A DNA stretch of 64,000 bases from Haloparvum alkalitolerans (GTDB lineage Archaea > Halobacteriota > Halobacteria > Halobacteriales > Haloferacaceae). Positions 42,604-51,995 of the stretch are shown in pieces. The notes under the pieces are model-generated. The model was not told where the DNA came from and did no database searches. It was given only the letters and a program-made list of their open reading frames with translations. The first letter of the stretch is position 1. Each line of letters starts with the position of its first letter. Both the position numbers and the translations under genes were made by a program. The DNA lies in assembly GCF_050122995.1 (NCBI RefSeq), contig NZ_JBNLIA010000004.1:62001-126000 (forward strand), given 5' to 3'.

Positions 42604-44493
42604 TCACCGCTCGAGCGTCTCGCGTATCGCCCGTCGCTCCAGCCACAGCACCGCACAGAACAGCGCGGTCGCCGCGACCGCGGTCGCTGCGATCAGCGCT
42701 CGGCCGCCGACGGTCTCGTACGACCGCGCGACGGCGCGGACGGGCCAGTAGTCGGTCATCTCGAGCAGGAACCCGGCCGCGAGGCCGCCGACGAGGACCT
42801 GCCAGCGCGCGACCGTCCGGTGTTCGGTGTGGAGCAGGAGGTACGTCGCGGCGACGAGCAGCGACAGCACGCCGCCGAACAGGACGCCGGCGTCGACGCC
42901 GGTCGCGAGCGGCACCGCCCCGCGCGTCGACGCGAGGGTGACCACGCCCCCGAAGGCGACGACGGAGGCCGTGATGCCGACGACGCCGCCGTTCCAGACG
43001 TACCCAAGACACGCGACGGTCACGACCAACAGTCCGGCCACCGCCAGGACGCGCTGCGGTCCGGCTCCGACGCCGACGATCCCGGCCGCGTCGACGAGCG
43101 CGAGCGCGAGGGTCGACCAGAGGAGGCCACACCCCGCGAGGCCGGCGAGCGTGACCGGGTTGTGGATCGGCTCGTAGCCGGGTTCGGCGTCGCGGAGGCG
43201 GAACGCGGGGGCGGCGGCCGCACGCCCGGACGCGACCCGCGTGTGGAGCAGGAACGCCGCGGTCGCCGCCACGACGACCGCGGTGAGGCCGTGGACCGAC
43301 CCCGAGACCGGCGGGTATCCGCGGACCACCCACGCGGCGACGGGTAGGGCCATCAGTGGCGCGTACGCGACCCGTGCGGCCTCCATGGGGGTTCGGGCCA
43401 GCGCGAGGCTCGGCGTTGCGGTGCCGACGACGCCGACCGCTCCACCGACGACGAGCATCGCCTCGAGGGGGTGTCCGCCGACGGTGAGTTCGACGCCGGC
43501 GAGGGCCGCCGCGGCGGCGAGGAGACAGCACGCGGCCGCGATCAGACACGCGGCCGTCTGTCGGGATCCGGTGAACCATCGCTCCCGCCGGAGCCGGGGT
43601 CGGACTCCCGCCGCGGGAAGCAGCGCCCGACCGCCCGGCGACCAGGAGACCGGCGGCGCACGCATCCGGTCGGTGCCGCGATAGAGGAGCTGCCGCCCGG
43701 TCTCCCGCAGCCGATCGGAAGCCGGTGTGGACTCCGGCGTCGCGTCGGGGTCTCCAGCACCTCCGGCCGCGGGATCACGGTCGCCGTCGTCGTGCTCGGC
43801 CCGGATCGCGGGGTCGAACCCGCGGAGGCGGACGCGCGCGCGGCGGGCGGCGCTCTGCCAGCGGTCGACCGTCTCGCCGGCCTCGCGGCTCGCGCGTCCC
43901 GCGAGCACCTCGGCACGCCCGAGGGTCGACCGACAGTAGGTTCCGACCCGGCCGGGAACCGACCGCTCGCTGCGGGCGGCGACCTCCGCCCACACGTCGC
44001 CGACTTCGATCCCGAGCGCTGTCGCGTGCTCGGCGTAGAAGGCGAGGCTGGCGTGCCGCTCCATCGCCAGGAGGAACTCCTCGCCGTCGACGGTGCGCAC
44101 GCCGAGCCGCTCCGCGATCTCTTCGGCGTCGTCGGCGAACTCGCCGCTCGTGACGATCATGCACTCGTCGGCGTCTATCTGCGTGTGAATGCCGTAGTAC
44201 TCCTGCACCTCGGTTCGCGTCACGTCGTTTCCGGTCCGGGAGTCGTAGCGTTTGACTTGGATGGCGATCGTCTTCCCGCCCGGACCGCGCTTCCGGGCGA
44301 TAACGTCGATCTTCCGGTCGTTGCTCCCCTGTCGGACGACCGTGGTGTACCCCATCTCCTCCCAGAGGTCGCCCACCACGTGTTCGAACGTCCGCCAGTC
44401 CATCCGTTCGATCTGACGGAGCGCGACTCGCGGAAACCCTCCCGACGCGACGGGGCGTCGCCCCGCCGCGGGGCGGTCACTCTCGGAGGTCAT
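42604..44493 (-). CDS. Mrr-like restriction endonuclease fused to multi-span membrane domain
   Basis: A 629-residue protein. Residues 32-150 are an Mrr-type PD-(D/E)XK nuclease: MDWRTFEHVVGDLWEEMGYT, then catalytic Asp 63 in DRKIDVIARK and the QVK motif at 79-81 (KTIAIQVKRYDS), with the family segment VQEYYGIHTQIDADECMIVT. A polar linker rich in Arg/Asp (about 200-305) leads to eight or nine membrane spans (about 311-629). Its ATG overlaps the upstream coiled-coil gene by 17 bases, so it is the last gene of a four-gene leftward operon. A membrane-bound nuclease suggests a defence effector or a processing enzyme; that is inference. Confidence 0.85.
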   Translation of the reverse strand: MTSESDRPAAGRRPVASGGFPRVALRQIERMDWRTFEHVVGDLWEEMGYTTVVRQGSNDRKIDVIARKRGPGGKTIAIQVKRYDSRTGNDVTRTEVQEYYGIHTQIDADECMIVTSGEFADDAEEIAERLGVRTVDGEEFLLAMERHASLAFYAEHATALGIEVGDVWAEVAARSERSVPGRVGTYCRSTLGRAEVLAGRASREAGETVDRWQSAARRARVRLRGFDPAIRAEHDDGDRDPAAGGAGDPDATPESTPASDRLRETGRQLLYRGTDRMRAPPVSWSPGGRALLPAAGVRPRLRRERWFTGSRQTAACLIAAACCLLAAAAALAGVELTVGGHPLEAMLVVGGAVGVVGTATPSLALARTPMEAARVAYAPLMALPVAAWVVRGYPPVSGSVHGLTAVVVAATAAFLLHTRVASGRAAAAPAFRLRDAEPGYEPIHNPVTLAGLAGCGLLWSTLALALVDAAGIVGVGAGPQRVLAVAGLLVVTVACLGYVWNGGVVGITASVVAFGGVVTLASTRGAVPLATGVDAGVLFGGVLSLLVAATYLLLHTEHRTVARWQVLVGGLAAGFLLEMTDYWPVRAVARSYETVGGRALIAATAVAATALFCAVLWLERRAIRETLER

Positions 44494-45934
44494 CGAGCCT
44501 CACGCGGCAAAGCTCCGCGAGCCGTTCCAGTCGCTCCTGTTCGTCGTCGAAGCCCCTCTCCTCTGCGACCTCGATCCCCTTCTCGGCGGCCGACAGCGCC
44601 GACTCGTACTTGTCGACCGCCGTCTCTATCCGGTCGACGGTCATGTTGGACTCAGCCTCCTCGATCAGCTCCTCGAGGCGTTCGGTGTTCGCGATCAGCC
44701 TGACGCGGCCCGCCTCGCGCCGCAACGCGTCGACGCGCTCGTCCCGGCCGTCGGCGTGTGTGTCCTCCTCCAGTCGCTCCATGAGCGTCGACATCTCCTC
44801 GCTGACCGCCTCGGGGGTCTCGCTCACGCGCTCGGCCGCGTCGTCGATCGTGGCCTCCGCGGCGTCCAGCCGCGCGGCCGTCTCCCGACCGCGGGTCCAC
44901 TCGAGGCCGGTTTCGATCCGGTCGATCGCCGACGAGAGGTCGTGCTCGCGCGCCATCGACAGCGCCCGTTCGTACTCCTCGGCCGCGAACGCGAACGTGT
45001 CGGCGGCGTCGCGGTACTCCCCGTTCTCCCGGAGCGCGCTCCCGTTGTCGGCGGTCTCGGCCGCGCTCTCGGTTGACTCCCGGATCCGCACGACGGCTCG
45101 GCGCTTCTCGGCCTCCCGAAGCGCGTCCTCCGCGTCCGCGATTTCCTCCCGGAGCCGCTCGGCGACTTCCTCCTCGTCGCGGTCCTCGGCGATCTCCAGC
45201 GCGCGGGCGTACGCGTCCCGGCTCTCGCGTCGTTTCGTCGCGCTCCGTTCGGCGGCCGCGGGCGATTCCTCCGCCTCCACCTCCGAGGACGCGGCCGCCT
45301 CCGCGGCGGCCTGTGCCGTCTCGACCAGTTCCTTGAGATCCGGATCGGCGGCCTCGTCCGCCTCACGCGCCCGGACGAACGCCTCCGCGTACTGGTCCGA
45401 CTCGAGCGCGCTCCTCGCGGCGTCGAGTCGGTCCGTCGCCCGCTCGATGTCGGCGCCGGGGACGCGATCCTCGACGGTCAGCTCCGCGGCCTCGACCGCG
45501 TTCTCCGCGTTCCGCCGCGCTGCCCGGAGCACGCCCTGTGCGTGTTGGCGGGCCTTCGTGTACTCGCCGGCCTCCAGCGCCTCGCCGCTGACCTCCAGCT
45601 TCCGTCGCGGGATCTCCCACTTCCCGGGGTCGAGGTCACCGTCGACGAGGTCGTCGAGACGGTCGAGGACCTCCTCCGCCCGCTTCCTGGCCTGCTCGGC
45701 GTCCCGCCTGGACCACTCCTCCGCGCGGTCGCCGCGGGACCGCTGAGTGTACGCGAAGAGGACGGCGCCCGCGAGGGCGAGAAGAATGATGGCTACGAAC
45801 ACGGCCAGGAAGAGGTCCGGGACGCCGGGGATGACGCTCTGTCCGACCGGCAGTGGTGTCGCCGGCCCGCCGCCGACGGTCACGGAGACCGCCGAGGTCG
45901 GTCCGCCGAGCGTGAGTGCGGTGTGCGAGGTCAT
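44477..45934 (-). CDS. Membrane-anchored coiled-coil protein
   Basis: A 485-residue protein. A short extracytoplasmic N-terminus precedes one span (about residues 40-62, PDLFLAVFVAIILLALAGAV). Most of the rest is Glu/Ala/Arg-rich helix with heptad character, including tetratricopeptide-like helical pairs such as ALEAGEYTKARQHAQGVLRA, ALESDQYAEAFVRAREADEA and ALRENGEYRDAADTFAFAAE. The repeats suggest a protein-interaction scaffold facing the cytosol. It lies between the giant coiled-coil gene and the Mrr-like gene on the same strand. No known family. Confidence 0.75.
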   Translation of the reverse strand: MTSHTALTLGGPTSAVSVTVGGGPATPLPVGQSVIPGVPDLFLAVFVAIILLALAGAVLFAYTQRSRGDRAEEWSRRDAEQARKRAEEVLDRLDDLVDGDLDPGKWEIPRRKLEVSGEALEAGEYTKARQHAQGVLRAARRNAENAVEAAELTVEDRVPGADIERATDRLDAARSALESDQYAEAFVRAREADEAADPDLKELVETAQAAAEAAASSEVEAEESPAAAERSATKRRESRDAYARALEIAEDRDEEEVAERLREEIADAEDALREAEKRRAVVRIRESTESAAETADNGSALRENGEYRDAADTFAFAAEEYERALSMAREHDLSSAIDRIETGLEWTRGRETAARLDAAEATIDDAAERVSETPEAVSEEMSTLMERLEEDTHADGRDERVDALRREAGRVRLIANTERLEELIEEAESNMTVDRIETAVDKYESALSAAEKGIEVAEERGFDDEQERLERLAELCRVRLDDLRE

Positions 45935-45982
45935 CGTGTGAGTCGGGAGTTCGTGTCGGCTCGACCGCTCTCCGGCGTCGAC

Positions 45983-48900
45983 CTATTCCGGCGCGTCCTC
46001 ACCGAGCGCCCCGGGCGCCTCGGGAACCGGCCGCGCCGCGACCGCCCCCGAGAGGGCGAGCACGGGGCCGATGCCCGCGAGGCCGACGGTGAGCACGACC
46101 GCCGCCGCGGTCAGGACGACGCCGACGGCGACCCCGGCCCCGAACGTGGCGAGCGTCTTCCTGTCGGGGAGCCCGACCGACGGCACGACCGAGGAAAGCT
46201 TCGACGATACGCCACCCAGCCGTCCGCCGGTGGCGACTTCGCCCGTCTTCAGTTCCTCCGTCTTCTCGTGAAGCGCCTCCGTGACCTCTCCGTACTCCTC
46301 GTCCGGAAGCGCGCCGGTCGCGTGCAGCCCCCGCGCCTGTTCGAACTGGTCTTTCGCCGCGATGAGCTGTGCGATCTGGGGATCGAACTCGGAGCCCGAG
46401 AGGAACTGGTTGAAGCTCTCGAGCCCCTGGTTCGTGTCCACGTTGTCGCCGGTCTCCTCGACGTAGTTCTCCAGCGAGGTCTCGATGTCGTCGATCACGG
46501 TCGCCGCGTATTCGCCGGCGATCTCGGCTCGGACCTCGGCTATCTCCTCGACGAGGTCCTGGCGCGTTCCTTCCGAGAGGCTCTCCCGGCGCTCCCGGAG
46601 CACCTGCGGGTTCCTGATGTACTCCTGCTCGACCGCTCCGTCGGTCTCCCGGAGCAGCCGCTCGAACTGGAAGAGCGCCACCAGCCGCTCGTTCGGCTGG
46701 AGGTCCTCCTCCCGGAAGTCCTCGAGCAGGTCGCGGAACGTCCCCTCCTGGAGCTCGGTCTCGAGCTCCCGGCGCTCCTCGATCCGCTCCTCGAGTACCG
46801 CCAGCAACTGCTCGCGCAGCTGCTTCTCCTCGTCGGGCCGCAACAGGTCGTCGGTGCGGAACTCCTCGACGAACTCGCGGAGCCGGTCGGGGGCCGCCGA
46901 CCCGCCCCGCCGCGTCGACCCTTCCAGCAGGGCTTTCGTCGCCTCGAGCGTCTCGAGGTCCTCTCGCACCCGGGTAAGGTCCGACTCGTACCTGTTGAGC
47001 CCCGCGACGGCGTCCCTGATCTCGCCCTCGAACTGCTCGGTTACGGCGTCGCGGTACTCCGCCTTCGCCCGGTCGATGGCGTCCCCGAGCGTGGACTCGA
47101 AGTGTTCGTTCTTGAGCGTCCGGCGCTGTTCGTCCGTGAGTATCGTGCGCTTGCGCCGGTTTCGGACCTGTTCGAGGTCGTCGGTGATCCGGTCGTACAG
47201 CGACGCGACGGACTCCTCGTGCCGCCGGTCGACCTCGACGGCCACCTCGCTCCAGCTCGTCGAGTGGTTCCCTCCCTTCTCGGTCCAGAACGAGTGAACG
47301 CGGTCGAGTATCTCCAGCCTCGTCCGCGCGGAGAGACCGGAGTGGTCGAGCAGCTCGTCGACCGCCGACTCGAGGTCCGAGGCGAGGCGGTTCTTCTCCT
47401 CGCGTCGGATCTCCGCCTGTCGGTCCTCGATGCGTGACCGGATCTCGGATCTGGCCTCACGGATGTCCTCCACGTCGAGGACGCCGTTCTCGGCGCCGTC
47501 CAACTCGTCCACCTCGGAGACGATCTTGTCGAAATGGCCCTCGTCGAGGCGGTCGCGGTCGCCGTTGACGTACCGACGGAGCGCTTCGAGCCGCTCGAAG
47601 GCCGTCTGTTCCCCGAACTCGGCCCGCATCGCGGGGACGACGCGGTCGAGCTCGTCCCCGACCCGCTCGACTGCGTCCTCGCGCTTGCGCCGTTCGATCC
47701 GGTCCAGCTCCGACGCGATGCGCTCGTTCAGGTCCGCGCGGATCTCCGACTTCCGATCTTGGGTGATGACCTCGTCCTGATTGAGCCGCGCCACCAGGGT
47801 CGCGAACTTCCGGACGGCCGGGTCGTCCACGTCGCGGCTCGGGTCGAGCGTGCACTGCTGTTTCGCGGTCCAGAGCCGCTCGTACACCGCGTCGATCGGC
47901 TCGTTCCCGCTCCGCTGTTCGATCTCGTCGAGCTGGGCCTCGAGCTGTTCTCGAAGCGTGGTCTCGCGGCTCGCCCTGAGCTGTGCGACGCGGTCCTCGA
48001 TCCGCCCCACGAACTCCGACCGGAGGTCGCGTCGCTCGTCGTCGGTGAACACGTCCGCCGACTCCACGTCGTCGACGACCGAGGCGAAACGCGCAAGCAG
48101 GTCCGAGTCGGCGTCGACGCTCTCGTCCCCCTCGACGACGCGACGGATCGACGCCACGAGGTGGTCGTCGCGGACGTCCGCGAGTTCGACCTGTTCTAGA
48201 CAGCGGTCGAACCGGTCGAGGAACTGCGACCGCTTGTGCTCTTTGAGCGCCTCGAGCGTCTCTGTGAGCTCCGCTTCCACCTCGCTCCGGATCTCGTCGC
48301 GCTCTCGGGCCGGGAGCGCTGTGTTCGCCTCGAGCTCCCGAAGCCGGTCGACGATCCGGTGTGCCGGCTCCGGACACGAGTCAGGCACCGTCTCTCGATG
48401 CCCGTCGAACACGTCGAGCAGCGCCTCGATCGAGTGCGTGACGGTCGTGATCGTGTTGCTCGTCAGGTCGTCGGTCGCGGCGTCGAACTCTCCGCGCACT
48501 CGCTCCGGCAGCTCCGCTTCCAGGCGGTCGCGCTCCTCCGCGAGTCGTTCGAGCACGCGGTCGCGAACGCCCACTTTGGCTTCGGCATCGAGCATTCGCG
48601 GATCGGGGAGCTCGCCCGTCTGCCCCTCGTGTTGGAGTCCGGTCACCGTCTCGGCGACGCGCTCGGCCGCGTCGGAGCGGACCTCGACCGACTTCGGGTC
48701 GTCGGTCCACAGCGACGTGAGGTACGTCTCGAGGGCCGTCAGGTCCTGGTGGAGCCGCCACGCGCTCAGATCGTCGGTCGCCGACAGCTCGTCGACCGCG
48801 TCGAGCGCCCGGCTCTCGTAGTCCTGTCTGACGAGTCCCTCGATGTCCTCCTGTTTGCTCCGGAGCGCCGCTTCCGTCCCGTCCGTCAGCGGCGTGAGCC

Positions 48901-49486
48901 CCTCGTACTCGCCCGGGGCCAACACGAGGTCGACCGACTGAACCGGACTGATCCGTCCCCCGCTGCTCACGCCGATCGAGGGCGTCGACCCCGACCGGCG
49001 GGCGTAGTACCCCAGCGCCGTCGCGGCCGCCCGGTAGCCCGCCACGCCGAAGTCGAGGTCCGTCCCCTCCTCGAGCAGCTGGTCGATCGCGAGCCGCTTT
49101 CGGAGGTCGACGCCGAGGTCGTCCAGCGAGGGGTCCTCGAGCTCGACGGCCCACCACGCGAGGTTGAACCGGTCGCGGTCGCGAAGGAGCGTCCACTCGT
49201 GGTCGCCGGCCGGGTCGTCGTCGTCCGCGAGCGCCCGCAGCCGGTCGAGAAGCCCCGCGAGGACGTTCTCCCCGTCTTCGCCGACGTACTCGGCGTGGTA
49301 GTGATTCGGTCGCGAGCCGCTGACGCGCGCGCGGACGTAGGCGACGACGCGGTTCGACGCCGGGTCGAGGAACAGGTCGACCGAGTTGTCGATGTGGGCG
49401 GCGAGGCGTCCCTCCGCCTGGACGTCCGTCCCCGTCTCCGGCTCGATCTGGCTCCCCTGCGTTCCGTAGATGGTAAGCGTGCCCAT
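45983..49486 (-). CDS. Giant coiled-coil protein with C-terminal membrane hairpin
   Basis: A 1,167-residue protein. The first 200 residues form a beta-rich globular head (GTLTIYGTQGSQIEPETGTD, VDLFLDPASNRVVAYVRARV, HYHAEYVGEDGENVLAGLLD). From about 200 to 1,075 it is almost entirely charged helix with many repeated R/E/D-rich heptads and recurrent short motifs of the form LTxDERRxLRxE, recalling a rod or SMC-like arm but lacking Walker motifs. Two membrane spans (about 1,110-1,150) lie near the end. Probably a rod anchored in the membrane. It starts eight bases after the membrane GTPase stop. Confidence 0.72.
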   Translation of the reverse strand: MGTLTIYGTQGSQIEPETGTDVQAEGRLAAHIDNSVDLFLDPASNRVVAYVRARVSGSRPNHYHAEYVGEDGENVLAGLLDRLRALADDDDPAGDHEWTLLRDRDRFNLAWWAVELEDPSLDDLGVDLRKRLAIDQLLEEGTDLDFGVAGYRAAATALGYYARRSGSTPSIGVSSGGRISPVQSVDLVLAPGEYEGLTPLTDGTEAALRSKQEDIEGLVRQDYESRALDAVDELSATDDLSAWRLHQDLTALETYLTSLWTDDPKSVEVRSDAAERVAETVTGLQHEGQTGELPDPRMLDAEAKVGVRDRVLERLAEERDRLEAELPERVRGEFDAATDDLTSNTITTVTHSIEALLDVFDGHRETVPDSCPEPAHRIVDRLRELEANTALPARERDEIRSEVEAELTETLEALKEHKRSQFLDRFDRCLEQVELADVRDDHLVASIRRVVEGDESVDADSDLLARFASVVDDVESADVFTDDERRDLRSEFVGRIEDRVAQLRASRETTLREQLEAQLDEIEQRSGNEPIDAVYERLWTAKQQCTLDPSRDVDDPAVRKFATLVARLNQDEVITQDRKSEIRADLNERIASELDRIERRKREDAVERVGDELDRVVPAMRAEFGEQTAFERLEALRRYVNGDRDRLDEGHFDKIVSEVDELDGAENGVLDVEDIREARSEIRSRIEDRQAEIRREEKNRLASDLESAVDELLDHSGLSARTRLEILDRVHSFWTEKGGNHSTSWSEVAVEVDRRHEESVASLYDRITDDLEQVRNRRKRTILTDEQRRTLKNEHFESTLGDAIDRAKAEYRDAVTEQFEGEIRDAVAGLNRYESDLTRVREDLETLEATKALLEGSTRRGGSAAPDRLREFVEEFRTDDLLRPDEEKQLREQLLAVLEERIEERRELETELQEGTFRDLLEDFREEDLQPNERLVALFQFERLLRETDGAVEQEYIRNPQVLRERRESLSEGTRQDLVEEIAEVRAEIAGEYAATVIDDIETSLENYVEETGDNVDTNQGLESFNQFLSGSEFDPQIAQLIAAKDQFEQARGLHATGALPDEEYGEVTEALHEKTEELKTGEVATGGRLGGVSSKLSSVVPSVGLPDRKTLATFGAGVAVGVVLTAAAVVLTVGLAGIGPVLALSGAVAARPVPEAPGALGEDAPE

Positions 49487-49494
49487 GCGTCGGA

Positions 49495-51573
49495 TCAGGA
49501 GCTGATGATCGACTCGAGCACGTTCTCGACCCCGACCGGCTGGATGTTCCCCTGCTTGTCCGGCTTGGGCTGGAGCTCGCCGTCCCGTTCCTCCGTGACG
49601 AAGTAGACCGGGTGGATCGTCGAGGCGTTCACCATCCGCGCGAGCCCCTTGACCTGAAGGTCACCCATCAGCTGCTCGGCGACGTACTCGCGGAAGCTCT
49701 CGAACCGCTTGGCGCTCGATCCGGGCCGCGCCTGATGGCCCTTCTCCTCCTGCCACTCCTCGATGAAGAAGTCCGCCTTCGAGGCGACGAGCACCACGTC
49801 GTCGACGTCGACGTTCTCGACGATGTCCGAGAAGTCTTCGACGTGCATGTTGGCCGAGGACGCGCCGGGCGGCACGTGGCCGTGGAACCGCTCCGAGTCG
49901 AGCAGGAACACGAGCTTGTTCGACTCCTTAACGTTGTTCTCGACGCGCTTTATCACCTTGTCCTGTGCGGAGACGGGCTCGCGGTTCACGCTCGCGGTCG
50001 AGGTGTCCTCGTCCGCCGTCCCCTCGTCGTCGGCCGCCTGCTCGGTCTCCTCCGCTTCTGCGTCCGCGGAGGCCGACGTGGGCTCGGTCGCATCGCCGGA
50101 CGGCTCCTCGTCGGTCGCCTCCGGCTCCTCCTCCGGGTCGACCGTCGAGGCGTCCGGATCGACCGTCGACGTGTCGGAGTCGACCGACGAGGCGTCCGGA
50201 TCGACGGACGACTGGGCGTCGTCCACGGCCGTCGAGGAGGCGGCGGTCTCGGTCGCCGAGTCAGCGCCGCCGCGTTCGTCCTCCGTCCCGTTCTCGTCCC
50301 CGCTGACGTCGACGTCGTCCGTTTCGACCGCGTCCACGTCGCTCGCGGTCCCGTTGTCGAGCGTGCTTCCGTCGCCCGCGTCCTGTCGCGACCAGTCCTC
50401 TTCGGCGTCCGGCTCCTCGTCGGCCGACGACTCGTCCGGGTCGTCGCGCCGGTCGAGCACCTCGTCGGCCGGGATCTCGTCGGCCGCGCTCTCCGGCAGC
50501 GACACCGCGGGTCCGTCCGACTCCTCTTCGTCCTCGTCCGGCGACCCGCCGTCGGTGACCGTGCGTTCGCCGGAGAGGTTCTCGCTCACGTCGGGGAGGA
50601 TCTCGCCGGGGTGGTCGAGCATGTTCACCTTGATCCGCGAGGGGTTCAGCCGCGACCGCGCGATGAACTCGAAGCGGAGCGGGACCGCCTCGTCGGGGAG
50701 CGTGTTCGCGATGTCCCACCGGAGGTCATCGCCGGCGTTGTTGTACTCGTTGACGAGCGACCGGATCCCCTTGCTCCGCCCCTCCAGGTCGTACTTGTCC
50801 TCGTTGTTCAGCACCTCGAGGAACAGCGCGAGCGCGAAGTAGGTCTTCCCCGACTGCTTGGGACCCATGACCTCGAAGGAGGTCGTGTCCGGGTCCGCGC
50901 GCTCGCTCTCGCCGGTCGGGTCGAGCGTGATGAACCCGTGGAGGAAGTAGAAGAACACCAGCGACGCGACGACGTACGCCGCCGAGAAGGAGTACGTCTC
51001 CAGGCCCGGCGGGCTGACGACGAGGTACAGCCCGTTGCCGACGACGACCGCGAGGACCGTGACGACGACGAGCGCCAGCGAGGCGACGCGGAACTGCGCG
51101 GCTTCGTCGTCGTCGCGGACCGCGTTGCCGACGGAGCTCTTTCCGAGGTTCACCAGCCGGAGCTCCCCCTCGAGACCGAGCGCCTCGGAGCGGACCGCCT
51201 CGACCACGATCCCCAGCAGGGTCCCGGCCGCCAGCGCGGCCGCGTTCAGCGGCGTGATCCCGAGGCCGAGACCGCCGATCGTCAGCCCCCCGACGAGCAC
51301 CACGAGCCCCGACAGCAGCAGGAGCCCCTGGTACCGCTTCCGGTAGTCGTTCGAGTAGAGGGCCAGCAGACCGAGGTAGACCCCGAAGCCGAACGAGAGC
51401 AGCGCCTCGACGCCGGTCACGCCGTCCGGGACGAACGGGACGATCGTCAGGTACCGCGCCAGCAGGTACCCCCCGCCGAGCCACATGTTGTAGAACAGGT
51501 GGGCGAGAACGGGCGTCGTCAGCAAGATGCCGCCGAGGTACCAGGCGAAGTCGCGACGTTCCTGCGGGTTCAT
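49495..51573 (-). CDS. Membrane P-loop GTPase with acidic insert
   Basis: A 692-residue protein. The first 215 residues hold about seven spans, with a basic NDYRKRYQ motif (75-82) at the end of an early span. A GTPase domain follows: P-loop GPKQSGKT (237-244), G3-like DHPGE (320-324), and a G4-like SKAD (598-601) after VVLVASKAD. Between G3 and G4 is an acidic low-complexity insert of about 200 residues (341-540) with a DPDAS/TVDP repeat. Start is ATG 51573, preceded by GGAGGAG about seven bases upstream; an in-frame GTG at 51604-51606 is an alternative. First gene of the leftward operon. Confidence 0.75.
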   Translation of the reverse strand: MNPQERRDFAWYLGGILLTTPVLAHLFYNMWLGGGYLLARYLTIVPFVPDGVTGVEALLSFGFGVYLGLLALYSNDYRKRYQGLLLLSGLVVLVGGLTIGGLGLGITPLNAAALAAGTLLGIVVEAVRSEALGLEGELRLVNLGKSSVGNAVRDDDEAAQFRVASLALVVVTVLAVVVGNGLYLVVSPPGLETYSFSAAYVVASLVFFYFLHGFITLDPTGESERADPDTTSFEVMGPKQSGKTYFALALFLEVLNNEDKYDLEGRSKGIRSLVNEYNNAGDDLRWDIANTLPDEAVPLRFEFIARSRLNPSRIKVNMLDHPGEILPDVSENLSGERTVTDGGSPDEDEEESDGPAVSLPESAADEIPADEVLDRRDDPDESSADEEPDAEEDWSRQDAGDGSTLDNGTASDVDAVETDDVDVSGDENGTEDERGGADSATETAASSTAVDDAQSSVDPDASSVDSDTSTVDPDASTVDPEEEPEATDEEPSGDATEPTSASADAEAEETEQAADDEGTADEDTSTASVNREPVSAQDKVIKRVENNVKESNKLVFLLDSERFHGHVPPGASSANMHVEDFSDIVENVDVDDVVLVASKADFFIEEWQEEKGHQARPGSSAKRFESFREYVAEQLMGDLQVKGLARMVNASTIHPVYFVTEERDGELQPKPDKQGNIQPVGVENVLESIISS

Positions 51574-51948
51574 GTCTCTCCTCCGGCGCTTCGATGCGGT
51601 CCGCACACCGAAACACCGTCACTTCGCGGGCGTCCCCACGCCGACACCCTCACGCCTCCGGCGCGTTCCGAAGCAGCTCGAGCGGCTGCCTCTGCCCCGG
51701 CGGACGGTCGTGTCCCTAACATGTGTATAGTCTGCGTAAATCTGTGAACTGACAAAAGGGTTATGAAGGTCGCATATCTGATACGTGTTCCGTCGACGAA
51801 TTCGGCCGTCCCCGACAGTTCGAAGTCCGGAAGTCAGACGGCGACACCGGCGTCCAGCCGTGCGTTCCCGCGATCAGCGAACGGCCGCGCCGTGCCCGTT
51901 CACCGGCGTCTCCGCCCCGTCAGCGCTCACCGAATCGGTGGCAGTATC

Positions 51949-51963
51949 CCCGTACTAAACGGG
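51949..51963 (+). promoter_or_regulatory. Palindrome next to the tubulin-like gene promoter
   Basis: CCCGT-ACTAA-ACGGG is a perfect five-base-arm inverted repeat that overlaps the position expected for the BRE element just ahead of the TATA box. A candidate operator. Confidence 0.45.
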
Positions 51964-51972
51964 TTTTATATG
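51964..51972 (+). promoter_or_regulatory. TATA box of the tubulin-like gene
   Basis: TTTTATATG is a strong TATA match. The predicted start of transcription is near 51994, which places ATG 51996 at the 5' end of a leaderless message. Confidence 0.6.
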
Positions 51973-51995
51973 TGATGAGTAACATGGCATCTGTT

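Larger units (their letters stand above)
51607..51995. other. Divergent promoter region of the accessory block
   Basis: About 390 bases between the leftward GTPase operon and the rightward tubulin-like gene. It is less GC-rich than its surroundings near 51715-51785 and 51945-51990. A 70-codon ORF (51763-51975) is present but has no convincing composition. Confidence 0.55.

Noticed and set aside
51763..51975. 70-codon ORF in the divergent promoter region
   Set aside because: Ser/Arg/Pro-rich, no homologous pattern, and it overlaps the promoter of the tubulin-like gene.
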